Source: JAFGLZ01 sp964622545 | GTDB lineage: Bacteria; Planctomycetota; Phycisphaerae; UBA1845; JAFGLZ01 | Assembly: GCA_964622545.1 (NCBI GenBank) | Contig: CAZUQM010000008.1 | Coordinates: 62,001-126,000 of the forward strand | DNA length: 64,000 nucleotides | Direction of reading: 5' to 3' | In this document: piece by piece, positions 34,697 through 43,670 of the stretch | How the letters are laid out: every line of letters begins with the position of its first letter | Position numbering within the stretch: the stretch's first letter is position 1 | Notes under the pieces: generated by a model | Databases searched by the model: none | The model's input: only the letters and a program-made list of their open reading frames with translations | Told to the model about the DNA's origin: nothing | Position numbers and translations under genes: made by a program

Positions 34697-34758
34697 GCAG
34701 AACCATCCTCCGTGTCCTCGCCAAGCGTCGACACGGCGAGCCGTTGAGGGAGTCGGTC

Positions 34759-34974
34759 ATGTCGCAGCGCCAATGGACACTGTCGAAGGATCAGCAGGTG
34801 TACAGCCTGAGCTGGCAACGGGGCCAGGAGGCCCGCGTGCTGGACGAGGTCGCCGAAGCGGTCGAGCAGGGCCGGCTTCCCCTCGGGCTGCACGACCTGA
34901 CGGAATTCTTGCGGATGCTCGCCGTATCGATGGTATCCGAGTCGTGTCCGACAGCGCTGCCTCGGCTCAGATAG
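34759..34974 (+). CDS. Small protein of unknown function
   Basis: A 71-residue protein from ATG 34759, with GAGGGAG six bases upstream. An alternative GTG at 34693 overlaps the stop of the GH20-like gene and would add 22 residues. It is predicted soluble: QWTLSKDQQVYSLSWQRGQE, then an amphipathic helix VLDEVAEAVEQGRLPLGLHDLTEFLRMLAVSM whose pattern is regular for a coiled or helical bundle. No family recognised. It sits 48 bases before another small gene on the same strand. Confidence 0.5.
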   Translation: MSQRQWTLSKDQQVYSLSWQRGQEARVLDEVAEAVEQGRLPLGLHDLTEFLRMLAVSMVSESCPTALPRLR

Positions 34975-35022
34975 AAGGTGCCCCGCCGGTATAGGACCTC
35001 AACAATCAGGAGTGAGGATCGC

Positions 35023-35391
35023 ATGGTCCAGCACGGAGTGAAGTGGGCGCGTGGAGCGGCCGATCTTGTTCACAGCAGCATCCTGCATCGAGCAAGAGGA
35101 GTTCGCCACGTCATGAGCATGGCCCGGCACGTCGAGCGTTATCGGAACCAGGCGCTGGCCTCGCTGGCGGTGCTGGTGGTCTGCCTGCTGTTGGCCGTGG
35201 ATGCCTGGTCGTCCAACCATTCACTTCACATTGCCCTGACTCACACGGCGTCTCTGCTGGCGATGACGGGGACGATCCTCCTAGCCTACAGATGGCGCCG
35301 GGCCTTGCGTGGTGCGCGCGAGGTCGATTTCACCACCGGCGTGGCCGATTACCGCTTGCGCGATTTCGAGATGCGCAAACGCAGCGCGTGA
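35023..35391 (+). CDS. Small two-helix membrane protein
   Basis: A 122-residue protein with two hydrophobic segments (about 47-62 and 73-89) separated by a short loop; both ends are rich in Arg/Lys and predicted cytoplasmic. AGGAG and GAGG precede ATG 35023. No family recognised; the codon pattern (G/C at third position) is consistent with coding. Confidence 0.5.
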   Translation: MVQHGVKWARGAADLVHSSILHRARGVRHVMSMARHVERYRNQALASLAVLVVCLLLAVDAWSSNHSLHIALTHTASLLAMTGTILLAYRWRRALRGAREVDFTTGVADYRLRDFEMRKRSA

Positions 35392-35408
35392 CGAGGGTTG
35401 CTACCAGC

Positions 35409-35442
35409 CGGGGAGCGTGGGCGCAACACCCCCACGTCCCCG
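35409..35442. terminator. Strong hairpin between convergent genes
   Basis: CGGGGA-G-CGTGGG pairs with CCCACG-TCCCCG, 12 base pairs with one bulged G and a 9-base loop. It sits in the 82-base gap between the small membrane gene and the peroxiredoxin gene, where a bidirectional terminator is expected, but lacks a T-tract. Confidence 0.5.
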
Positions 35443-35473
35443 CGGCGTAGGTGAGAGCTGCGGCGGGCCGGCG

Positions 35474-36013
35474 CTAATAGGGCACTTCGAGCGCTTCGAA
35501 GGTCTGCCGGACCTGGGATTCCGGGTCCTCTACTTCGAAGTGATCCTTGATCGTACCATCTTTGTTGATGATGAACGTGTGGCGATCCACGAGCAGTGTG
35601 GGCTTGCCGGCAAGCTCCTTACGCTCCAGCGGCACACCATACTTGCGTGCGATGTCGCCGTTCGGATCGGAGACGAGCGTGAACGGCAAGCTGTACTTGG
35701 CCTTGAACGACTGGTGAGAGTCCACCGAGTCGCAACTGATGCCCACCACGGTGTAGCCCTTCTCGTTGAGTCTGGCCAACCTGTCGCGGAAGGCACACGC
35801 CTGGGTGATGCAGCCGGGCGTCTCGTCCTTCGGATAGAAGTACAGCACCACGCCCGTCTCACCCTCCAGCTCGCTCAAGCGGAAACTCTTCCCCTCGTCC
35901 GTCGTGCCCGTGAAGTCCGGGGCTGCCGCGCCGCTCTTGAGAGGCTGACTGCATCCCACCATCACCACCAGCACCAAGCTGGCTACCACCATGCGTCCGA
36001 GTGCCTTGAGCAT
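35474..36013 (-). CDS. Peroxiredoxin (BCP/PrxQ type), predicted lipoprotein
   Basis: It reduces hydroperoxides using two cysteines. The 179-residue protein has a lipoprotein signal (VLVVMVGC, lipidated Cys21), so it acts outside the cytoplasmic membrane, which is less common for this family. The thioredoxin-like fold follows: APDFTGTTDEG, the active site ETPGCITQACAFRD with peroxidatic Cys68 and resolving Cys73 five residues later, as in PrxQ/BCP, and VGISCDSVDSHQSF. The reductant is not evident. I start at ATG 36013 because GGAGGAAC is six bases upstream; the open frame to 36169 has no support. Confidence 0.92.
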   Translation of the reverse strand: MLKALGRMVVASLVLVVMVGCSQPLKSGAAAPDFTGTTDEGKSFRLSELEGETGVVLYFYPKDETPGCITQACAFRDRLARLNEKGYTVVGISCDSVDSHQSFKAKYSLPFTLVSDPNGDIARKYGVPLERKELAGKPTLLVDRHTFIINKDGTIKDHFEVEDPESQVRQTFEALEVPY

Positions 36014-36330
36014 GCTCGTTCCTCCGTACAGATGCCTGCCCCGTGTTGTTACGAATCCCAAGAGGTGTGCGACGCGATGGAGAGGTCCCCGCGCCGCTGC
36101 CGGCCATGCAACCGTATCATGGCCGCATCCGTGCGCGCACCAGTATAGGGTGCTGATCCCTTCCGTCAATCAACCAACCGCAGGATTCTCCTGAATCGCT
36201 TCGATGCCCACCGAGACGCTCGTGCTGGTCCGGCGGGGTAGGCCATGCGACTCAGCCGAGGCGGGCCCTTTTGCCGCAGGCTCACTAGGGCTACAATCAC
36301 GACCGGACGAACGCCCGAGATCTTCCTTCA
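36014..36330. other. Divergent intergenic region, peroxiredoxin/pncA
   Basis: 317 bases without a supported gene. It holds a likely pncA promoter at 36270-36297. No repeat or RNA feature seen. Confidence 0.4.
36270..36297 (+). promoter_or_regulatory. Possible promoter for pncA-nadE
   Basis: TTTGCC, 16-base spacer, TACAAT. The leader to ATG 36331 would be about 27 bases. Confidence 0.35.
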
Positions 36331-36960
36331 ATGGATGCCTTCACCATGAGCTATTATCCCCGCGTCTTTGTGGACATCGACACCCAACTGGACTTCATGA
36401 TGCCCGAGGGCAGCCTCTATGTGCCCGGGGCCGAGCAACTCATTCCCCGGTTGGCGCGGCTGTTTGATTATGCCTCGTCCCACGGGGTGCCGGTGCTCAG
36501 CTCGGCCGACAACCACCCTCAGGACGATCCCGAGTTCAAGCAGTTCCCTCCCCACTGCCTGGCCGGCACGCCCGGACAGGAGAAGCTCCGCGAGACGCTG
36601 ATGTCCCAGCCGGTCGTGCTGCAACCCCGGGCGCCCGAACCGGACGACTTCGCACACCTGATCGAGCAGCACGGCCAGATCGTCCTGACCAAGACCGTCT
36701 TCGATGTGTGGAGCAACCCTCACGCCGAGGCCTTCGTTCGTTCGGTCAGCGTCGACGAGTACATCGTCTTCGGCGTGACCACCGAGTACTGCGTTCGGCT
36801 GGCGGTGCTCGGGCTGATCGAGCGGGGCCAACGGGTGTGTCTCGTCGAGAACGCGGTCCGAGCGATCGAGCACAAGGCCGGGCAAGGGGCGATCGAAGAG
36901 ATGAGCCGGGCGGGCGCCCGACGCGTCTACCTCGATGACGTCATTCGGGGGGCAGCATGA
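36331..36960 (+). CDS. pncA: Nicotinamidase / isochorismatase-family hydrolase
   Basis: PncA deamidates nicotinamide to nicotinate for NAD salvage. In this 209-residue protein the catalytic triad is visible as Asp17 (DTQLDF), Lys121 (LTKTVFDVW) and Cys154 (TTEYCVR). Metal ligands are Asp60, His62 and His75 in SADNHPQDDPEF and FPPHCLAGTPGQ, a pattern typical of nicotinamidases rather than other isochorismatase-fold enzymes. A second in-frame ATG at 36346 is possible. Its stop overlaps nadE as ATGA, so two NAD-metabolism genes are coupled. No pncB is in the window. Confidence 0.88.
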   Translation: MDAFTMSYYPRVFVDIDTQLDFMMPEGSLYVPGAEQLIPRLARLFDYASSHGVPVLSSADNHPQDDPEFKQFPPHCLAGTPGQEKLRETLMSQPVVLQPRAPEPDDFAHLIEQHGQIVLTKTVFDVWSNPHAEAFVRSVSVDEYIVFGVTTEYCVRLAVLGLIERGQRVCLVENAVRAIEHKAGQGAIEEMSRAGARRVYLDDVIRGAA

Positions 36961-38609
36961 AGATCGCCGCGGCCCAGACGAATCCGCTGGTCGGCGACAT
37001 CGAGGGCAACGGCCGCCGCATCCGCGAGTTGATCGAGCAGGCCCGAGGCGAAGGCGCCTCGCTGGTCCTCTTTCCCGAGCTGGCCATCGTCGGCTATCCG
37101 CCCAAGGACCTGCTGCTCAGCCCGCGCTTCGTCGAGAGGAACGTCGAGGAGCTGAACACGATCGCCGACGTGTGCCGCGGCATCACGGCGCTGGTCGGCT
37201 TCGCCAAGCAGAGCTCTCAGACGCAGGGCCGGGCGCTGCGGAACTCGGCCGCCCTCTGCCACGAGGGACGGGTGCTCAGCATCCACCACAAATCGCTCCT
37301 GCCCACGTACGACGTCTTCGACGAGCAGCGCTACTTCGAGCCGGGCCCCGAGATCACGTTGGGTACACTCGTCAGTGGCGGACCGCCGCTGACCCTCGGC
37401 ATCACCATTTGTGAGGACCTGTGGAACGTCGAGGAGGTCCTCGGCCGGCGACTCTATCACGAGGATCCCATCGTGCAGATCGCCGAGGCCGGGGCGGATG
37501 CCCTGGTCAACATCGCCGCCTCCCCGTTTACCATCGGCAAGCACGCGGTCCGGACCGAGCTGTTGGCCGCCCAGGCCCGTAAGACCCGGCGGCCGGTCAT
37601 CTTCGTCAATCAGGTCGGCGGCAACGACGAGTTGGTCTTCGACGGGGCCAGCGCGGTCGTCGATGCGCAGGGCCGCCTGCTGGCTCAGGCCAGGGCCTTC
37701 GAGGAGGATCTGCTCGTCTTCGATCTTGCGGACAGCGAGCGAGCCCGCGTGGAGGCCTACCCGGACGACGTGCCCAGCGCCCATGACGCGATCGTCCTCG
37801 GCACCCGCGACTACGTCCGCAAGTGCGGCTTCCGCGAGGTCGTCGTCGGCCTGTCGGGTGGTATCGACTCGGCCGTGACCGTCGCGCTCGCCGTGGAGGC
37901 GCTCGGGCCCGACGCGGTGCACGGGGTGGCCATGCCCAGCCGATATAGTAGCCAGGGCAGCGTGGACGACGCCCGTGCCATCGCCGAGAACCTCGGCATC
38001 GATTGTCGGGTCATCCCGATCGCGGAGATCCATGCGGCCTACGAGCAGCAGCTCGCCGAGCACTTCGCGGGACGCGAGCCGGATGTGACCGAAGAGAACA
38101 TCCAGGCGAGGGTCCGCGGCGGCTTGCTCATGGCCCTGTCGAACAAGTTCGGTTGGTTGCTGCTGGCCACGGGGAACAAGAGCGAGCTCTCGGTGGGGTA
38201 CTGTACACTGTACGGAGACATGTGCGGCGGGCTGGCGGTGATCGGCGACGTGCCCAAGATGCTGGTCTACGACCTGGCCAGGCACATCAACGACCGCGCC
38301 GGACGTGAGATCGTGCCCCGCTCGACCATCACCAAGGCGCCGTCGGCGGAGCTTCGCCCCGATCAGACCGACCAGGATTCCCTGCCGCCCTACGACACGC
38401 TCGACAAGATCCTCCGGCGGTACATCGAACTGGAGAAGTCACGCGAGGAGATCGTCGCCGAGGGGTTCGATACGGATACGGTGCATGACGTGATTCGCAG
38501 GGTCGACCAGAACGAGTACAAGCGAAAGCAGGCCGCCCCGGCGCTCAAGATCACCGGGCGGGCATTCGGCACCGGACGCCGGATGCCGATTGCGGCGCGT
38601 CACGGCTAA
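36957..38609 (+). CDS. nadE: Glutamine-dependent NAD+ synthetase
   Basis: NadE converts nicotinate adenine dinucleotide to NAD+, with ammonia from glutamine. The 550-residue protein has an N-terminal nitrilase-type glutaminase (about 1-260): Glu in LVLFPELAIVGYPPKDLLL, Lys in HHKSLLPTYDVFDE, Cys in TICEDLWN. The C-terminal synthetase has the PP-loop VVGLSGGIDSAVTVAL at about 300, then MPSRYSSQGSVDDA, NKSELSVGYCTLYGD and TKAPSAELRPDQTDQD. It starts inside the pncA stop (ATGA). Confidence 0.97.
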   Translation: MKIAAAQTNPLVGDIEGNGRRIRELIEQARGEGASLVLFPELAIVGYPPKDLLLSPRFVERNVEELNTIADVCRGITALVGFAKQSSQTQGRALRNSAALCHEGRVLSIHHKSLLPTYDVFDEQRYFEPGPEITLGTLVSGGPPLTLGITICEDLWNVEEVLGRRLYHEDPIVQIAEAGADALVNIAASPFTIGKHAVRTELLAAQARKTRRPVIFVNQVGGNDELVFDGASAVVDAQGRLLAQARAFEEDLLVFDLADSERARVEAYPDDVPSAHDAIVLGTRDYVRKCGFREVVVGLSGGIDSAVTVALAVEALGPDAVHGVAMPSRYSSQGSVDDARAIAENLGIDCRVIPIAEIHAAYEQQLAEHFAGREPDVTEENIQARVRGGLLMALSNKFGWLLLATGNKSELSVGYCTLYGDMCGGLAVIGDVPKMLVYDLARHINDRAGREIVPRSTITKAPSAELRPDQTDQDSLPPYDTLDKILRRYIELEKSREEIVAEGFDTDTVHDVIRRVDQNEYKRKQAAPALKITGRAFGTGRRMPIAARHG

Positions 38610-38650
38610 CACGGGGCCACGTCGAGAGACACGAGTGAGGGCTTGGAGCC

Positions 38651-39622
38651 ATGCTCATCAGATGCGGCGGTTGTAACCGCAAGTTGCAGGTCGAGGACAA
38701 GCTGGCCGGTCAGTTCGGCGCCTGTCCCGCATGCAAGAACGTCATCAAGATGCCGAGGGTGGAGGACGTGGCCAACCAGAAGCCGGGCGATCCTCCCCTG
38801 GCGGCCGAGGCCATCCCCCAGGACGAGTTGGAGCGGATGCTCCCGGGCGCGACGATCGTCGTTGACGAGCCGGCCGCCTCCGAGCCGGGCACGCCGGGCG
38901 GAGGTGCCGAGGCCTCCGATGCGGTTGAGACCGACGAGGACGGCTACGTCCTGGCCGTGCCCGTCGAGGAGAACGAGGCGGGCAGTCTGACCGAGATACC
39001 GGAACAAGGCGTGGGCATTCAGCCGCCTGCCGGCAGCGACGAAGGCGGATATGCCCTGGCTGGAGATGAAGAAGGCGGAGCCTCGTCCGCCCCGTCCGGC
39101 GGCAAGGGCGACGATCTGACCGACGGCCTGGACGAGGTGTTCTGGGAGACCGAGCGTCAGCAGGCCGCCTCCGGCGCCGAAGAGAAGATCGTCACGCGAT
39201 GCCCCGGCTGCAAGGGGTTGTTGGCGATCGAATCGCAATACGCCGGGAAGATGCGCACCTGCCCCAAGTGCGCCACCGAGGTCCAGGTGCCGCTCGAGTC
39301 CGACGTGGTGATCCCCGAGGCCAAGGAGCCGCCGCCGGCCGGGGCCACGGAGGGCTACATCACGCCGCCTTCGGCCCTGGCCGAGGACCTCTCCTCCGAC
39401 GTCGACATTGAAGACTATGTCGTGGGCGGCTCGTCGAGCGGCTCGCGGGGCGTCGCGCCGCACTGGGTGGTGTCCGCCTTTGTTGTCGGCGCGCTGGTCG
39501 GCTTCGCTGTCGGTTGGATCGTCTCCGGGATGCGGGCCCGACCCGGTCTGCCCGCCGTCGATCAGGGCCTGCCTGCCGGGTTCGAACCCGCGCCGCCGGG
39601 AGAGGCTTCGCCGGGTCCGTAG
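38651..39622 (+). CDS. Zinc-ribbon membrane protein
   Basis: A 323-residue protein with two zinc ribbons, IRCGGCNRKLQVEDKLAG/FGACPACKNVIKMP (3-36) and TRCPGCKGLLAIES/MRTCPKCATEVQVP (about 178-212). Between them is a long acidic, Gly/Ala-rich linker with a repeated DGYVLAV/GGYALAG motif. A single transmembrane helix (SAFVVGALVGFAVGWIVSGM) lies near residues 278-298, followed by a short Pro/Gly-rich end. The ribbons are probably cytoplasmic. It is related in its ribbon type to the small protein at 620-835. The role is unknown. Confidence 0.7.
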   Translation: MLIRCGGCNRKLQVEDKLAGQFGACPACKNVIKMPRVEDVANQKPGDPPLAAEAIPQDELERMLPGATIVVDEPAASEPGTPGGGAEASDAVETDEDGYVLAVPVEENEAGSLTEIPEQGVGIQPPAGSDEGGYALAGDEEGGASSAPSGGKGDDLTDGLDEVFWETERQQAASGAEEKIVTRCPGCKGLLAIESQYAGKMRTCPKCATEVQVPLESDVVIPEAKEPPPAGATEGYITPPSALAEDLSSDVDIEDYVVGGSSSGSRGVAPHWVVSAFVVGALVGFAVGWIVSGMRARPGLPAVDQGLPAGFEPAPPGEASPGP

Positions 39623-39693
39623 CCGCCGTCGTGGTCAGATTCCAGTCCGACCGACCCCCTGGGCAGATACCGTGCTAAGGAGAGCCGCCCCGC

Positions 39694-42042
39694 ATGACGC
39701 ACCCCCCGTTCGAGCTGGACGTGCGCGACGAGCTTTCCTGTGAGCTGCTGGTGGTGGGCGCGGGTATTGCCGGCATGACCGCCGCCCTGCAAGCCGGGCG
39801 GCTCGGACTGGACACGATCCTCATCGAGCGCGACGACGTCCTGGGCGGATGCGGCGGACCCAATCTCGGCGTGCCCTGGAGCGGCGCGCAATCCCACCAC
39901 GACTACGCCGCCGAGACCGGCATCGTCATGGAGATCGAGGAGGAGATCGCCTGGCGCGGCGGCACGACCGTCTGCTCCGGAGACCCCTTCAACATCTGCC
40001 GCCTCGCCGAGGCCGTCTGGGTCGAGAAGCTGCGTCAGGCGCGCGTGCGATTGCTCAGGCGGCACGTGGCCCGCACCGCCCTCACCGAGGACCGACGCGT
40101 GATGGGCGTCCTGGCCGACGACCTGGCTGGCTGCTCGTCGCGGCTGATCCACGTCACGCACGCCGTCCTCGACGCCAGCGGTGACGGCCAGGTGGCCTAC
40201 GACGCCGGGGCCCCCTTCCGTTACGGACGCGAGGCCCGCACCGATCACGGCGAACGCAGCGCGCCCGTCGCCTCGGACGACCGCGTGGCTGGCATGGGTA
40301 TGGCCGCCCTGGTCCGCAGGACCGACCAGGAGGTCGTCTTCGTTCCACCCGAGCCCGGGGCCGTGGGTCGATGGATGCCTCGACCGACCGGCTGGACGCC
40401 CGAGGCCGAGGCATGTTTTCTCTGGAACACTGAGCTGGGCGGAACGCCCGACCTCGATCCGATCGTCCATGAGCATGAGATCTACGAGCGGCTGCTCGAC
40501 CAGATCTACGGTATGTGGAGCCAGATCAAGAACGGGCCGTTCGCCCGACATGCCGGATCCTGGGAGCTGACGTGGGTCAGCCCGAAGGCGGGCAAGCGCG
40601 AGACGCGCCGCTTCGTGGGGGATCTCGTCCTGACCCAGAACGAGGTCGAACACGGCCGGACCCTAACCGACCGCGTCGCCTTCGGCGGGCACACGCTCGA
40701 CGAGCACGAGCCCAACGCCGACGGCGCGATACGCGTGCGGCGCCATAGCTGCCCCCCGCTGTACGATACCGCCTACCGGATGACCTACAGCAGGGACTTC
40801 GACAACCTCTACCTGGCCGGACGGCTCGTCAGCTCGACGCATACCGTCCACGGCAGCCTGAGCCGGATCAAGACCGGCGCCCTACTGGCCCAGGCCACCG
40901 CCAACGCCATCTACCTCGCCAGACAGCATGGGTGCAGCGCACGAGCGGTTCACGACAACCACCTCGATCAGCTCCAACAGCTCACCCTTCGCGAGGACGG
41001 CAGCATCGTCGACCTGCTCGGTGACGATCCGGCCGATCAGGCCCCCACCGCCCACGTGACCGCGTCAAGCGAGTGGCGGCTGGACGAGCTTCAGGCCGAC
41101 CAGAGCATGCCGCTTATCGAGCAGCCGACGGCGGTCTTCTATGACTGGCCCGAGCAGATCGACGAGCTTCGCATCTGGGTCGCCAACACCTCCGGTCGGG
41201 ACGCCACGGTGCGGGTGACCGTCCTGAGCGGCCGCGAACCGGAGCAGAAGCACCTGACCGAGGCACCGGCCGAGGCCGACAGCCACCAGGCGGACCTCTT
41301 CGAGCGAGGCCGCTGCCCCAGCTCCTGGACCGAACTATCCAGCGTGCCGATGCTCCTTCCCGACGGCTGGGACGATTGGATCGGCGTGCCCGTACCCGGC
41401 CCCATCTCCCTGCCCGCCCGTGACCGCCGGCTGTCGTATCAGGTGATGGGCGTACGCCTCGAAGGACCGGACGGCACGACCGTGCAGCTCGACGACCGAC
41501 CGTGCGAGGTCGCCGATTGGTTCGCCTGGCGAGAGCGTTCCACGGCGCCTCTGCGGCTCCGCGACGGGGCCCTGGCTATCCTGACCACGCCGACCGTCCG
41601 GCTTGGCGAGGCCGTCAACGTCCTGACCGGCCTCTCCCGGCGATGGGGGCGTGGTCCGACGAACATGTGGATCAGCGCGCCCGGAGCGCCGCTGCCGCAG
41701 TGGCTCGAGCTTCGCTTCGATGAGCCGGTCGACACCGAAACGGTGCGGTTGACCTTCGACACGTTGGCACGGTCGCAGCGGGACCAGCCCCCTCACGCCG
41801 GTCGGCGGGCAGCTGCGACGTGCGTTCGCGATTACCGGCTCCAGGCCACCGACGGCGTGAACTGGACCGACCTCGTTGTTGTCCGCGACAACTACCACCG
41901 GCACCGCGTCCATCGGTTGGCCCCGTGCGCGACTCAGGGCCTGCGCCTGCTCGTGGAGGACGTGCACGATCGCACGGCCGGGGCCCGGCTGTACGAGATC
42001 CGCGTGGAAGGTCCGGTCGATTCGTCAGCGCCCGCCGGATGA
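39694..42042 (+). CDS. FAD-dependent oxidoreductase with C-terminal beta-sandwich domain
   Basis: A 782-residue protein of the FAD_oxidored (PF12831-like) family. The Rossmann motif is VVGAGIAGMTAALQAGRLG near 20-38, followed by ERDDVLGGCGG; the second dinucleotide region is LDASGDGQVAYDAGAPFRYG, and the flavin-binding end is NLYLAGRLVSSTHTVHGSLS at about 375. After residue 430 there is a separate region of about 350 residues resembling carbohydrate-binding or discoidin-like beta-sandwiches (WLELRFDEPVDTETVRLTFD, YRLQATDGVNWTDLVVV). No signal peptide is visible. The substrate is unknown; in planctomycetes this family often sits near sulfatases and glycosidases. Confidence 0.78.
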   Translation: MTHPPFELDVRDELSCELLVVGAGIAGMTAALQAGRLGLDTILIERDDVLGGCGGPNLGVPWSGAQSHHDYAAETGIVMEIEEEIAWRGGTTVCSGDPFNICRLAEAVWVEKLRQARVRLLRRHVARTALTEDRRVMGVLADDLAGCSSRLIHVTHAVLDASGDGQVAYDAGAPFRYGREARTDHGERSAPVASDDRVAGMGMAALVRRTDQEVVFVPPEPGAVGRWMPRPTGWTPEAEACFLWNTELGGTPDLDPIVHEHEIYERLLDQIYGMWSQIKNGPFARHAGSWELTWVSPKAGKRETRRFVGDLVLTQNEVEHGRTLTDRVAFGGHTLDEHEPNADGAIRVRRHSCPPLYDTAYRMTYSRDFDNLYLAGRLVSSTHTVHGSLSRIKTGALLAQATANAIYLARQHGCSARAVHDNHLDQLQQLTLREDGSIVDLLGDDPADQAPTAHVTASSEWRLDELQADQSMPLIEQPTAVFYDWPEQIDELRIWVANTSGRDATVRVTVLSGREPEQKHLTEAPAEADSHQADLFERGRCPSSWTELSSVPMLLPDGWDDWIGVPVPGPISLPARDRRLSYQVMGVRLEGPDGTTVQLDDRPCEVADWFAWRERSTAPLRLRDGALAILTTPTVRLGEAVNVLTGLSRRWGRGPTNMWISAPGAPLPQWLELRFDEPVDTETVRLTFDTLARSQRDQPPHAGRRAAATCVRDYRLQATDGVNWTDLVVVRDNYHRHRVHRLAPCATQGLRLLVEDVHDRTAGARLYEIRVEGPVDSSAPAG

Positions 42043-42191
42043 TCGCGGGGCGTTGGGCTTCGACGCCCGGTCCGCCAGTGGCGAGCCCGGCCGAGCCACG
42101 GGATTCATCCCGCGCGGCCCGGCAGGAGCCGTTCCCGACGACAGTAGCCCGCGACGCGGTGCCACGGCGACGAGCTGCACGTCCTGCCGGC

Positions 42192-42221
42192 TTGAACGCC
42201 ATGTCGGCGATAAGGTACAGT
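42192..42221 (+). promoter_or_regulatory. Possible promoter for the MoxR gene
   Basis: TTGAAC, 18-base spacer, TACAGT; the -10 overlaps the near-palindrome GGTACAGTACC (42214-42224). About 65 bases before the ATG. Confidence 0.35.
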
Positions 42222-42288
42222 ACCTGAGCCGGCTGCTGGTTCCGCCTGCCCGAAGCGCGTGGCCGCTTGGCCGCGTCACGAGACCATC

Positions 42289-43380
<1,092 letters not shown>

Positions 43381-43430
43381 ATCGCCCGTTACAGGATGCT
43401 CCTGCTCAAAGCTTGCCACGACGCACGGAT

Positions 43431-43471
43431 AACCTCGTCCCATCCGCGCACGAGGTTCTTCCTTGCTCCTT
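43431..43471 (+). terminator. Intrinsic terminator after the MoxR gene
   Basis: AACCTCGT and ACGAGGTT (43431-43438, 43450-43457) form an 8-bp stem with an 11-base loop, followed by a pyrimidine-rich CTTCCTTGCTCCTT. It lies 50 bases after the stop codon. Confidence 0.55.
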
Positions 43472-43601
43472 AAGCACGAGATTCCTGATGAGCCGAGCCC
43501 CACCCCTGTTCGCATCCAGCCACTACACGCCAGGAAGCGGCGCTGTCATGACAAGAACCGACAGAAGGCGACTTGGCGAGACCACAAGGCCTTGCTACGA
43601 T

Positions 43602-43633
43602 CGCGGTCATCATATATCCGTTTGATGACCGCG
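43602..43633. repeat. 11-bp perfect inverted repeat upstream of the caspase-like gene
   Basis: CGCGGTCATCA and TGATGACCGCG are separated by the 10-base AT-rich spacer TATATCCGTT. The element ends 37 bases before ATG 43671. It could be an operator or an mRNA-leader hairpin. Confidence 0.6.
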
Positions 43634-43670
43634 GGGTCCTACTCCGCGTCGTCAGGCAGGAGGGCGACCG

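Noticed and set aside
39577..39590. CGGGTTCGAACCCG, resembling a tRNA T-arm
   Set aside because: It lies within the reading frame of the zinc-ribbon membrane protein, and no acceptor, D or anticodon arms surround it; it is just a 14-bp palindrome.
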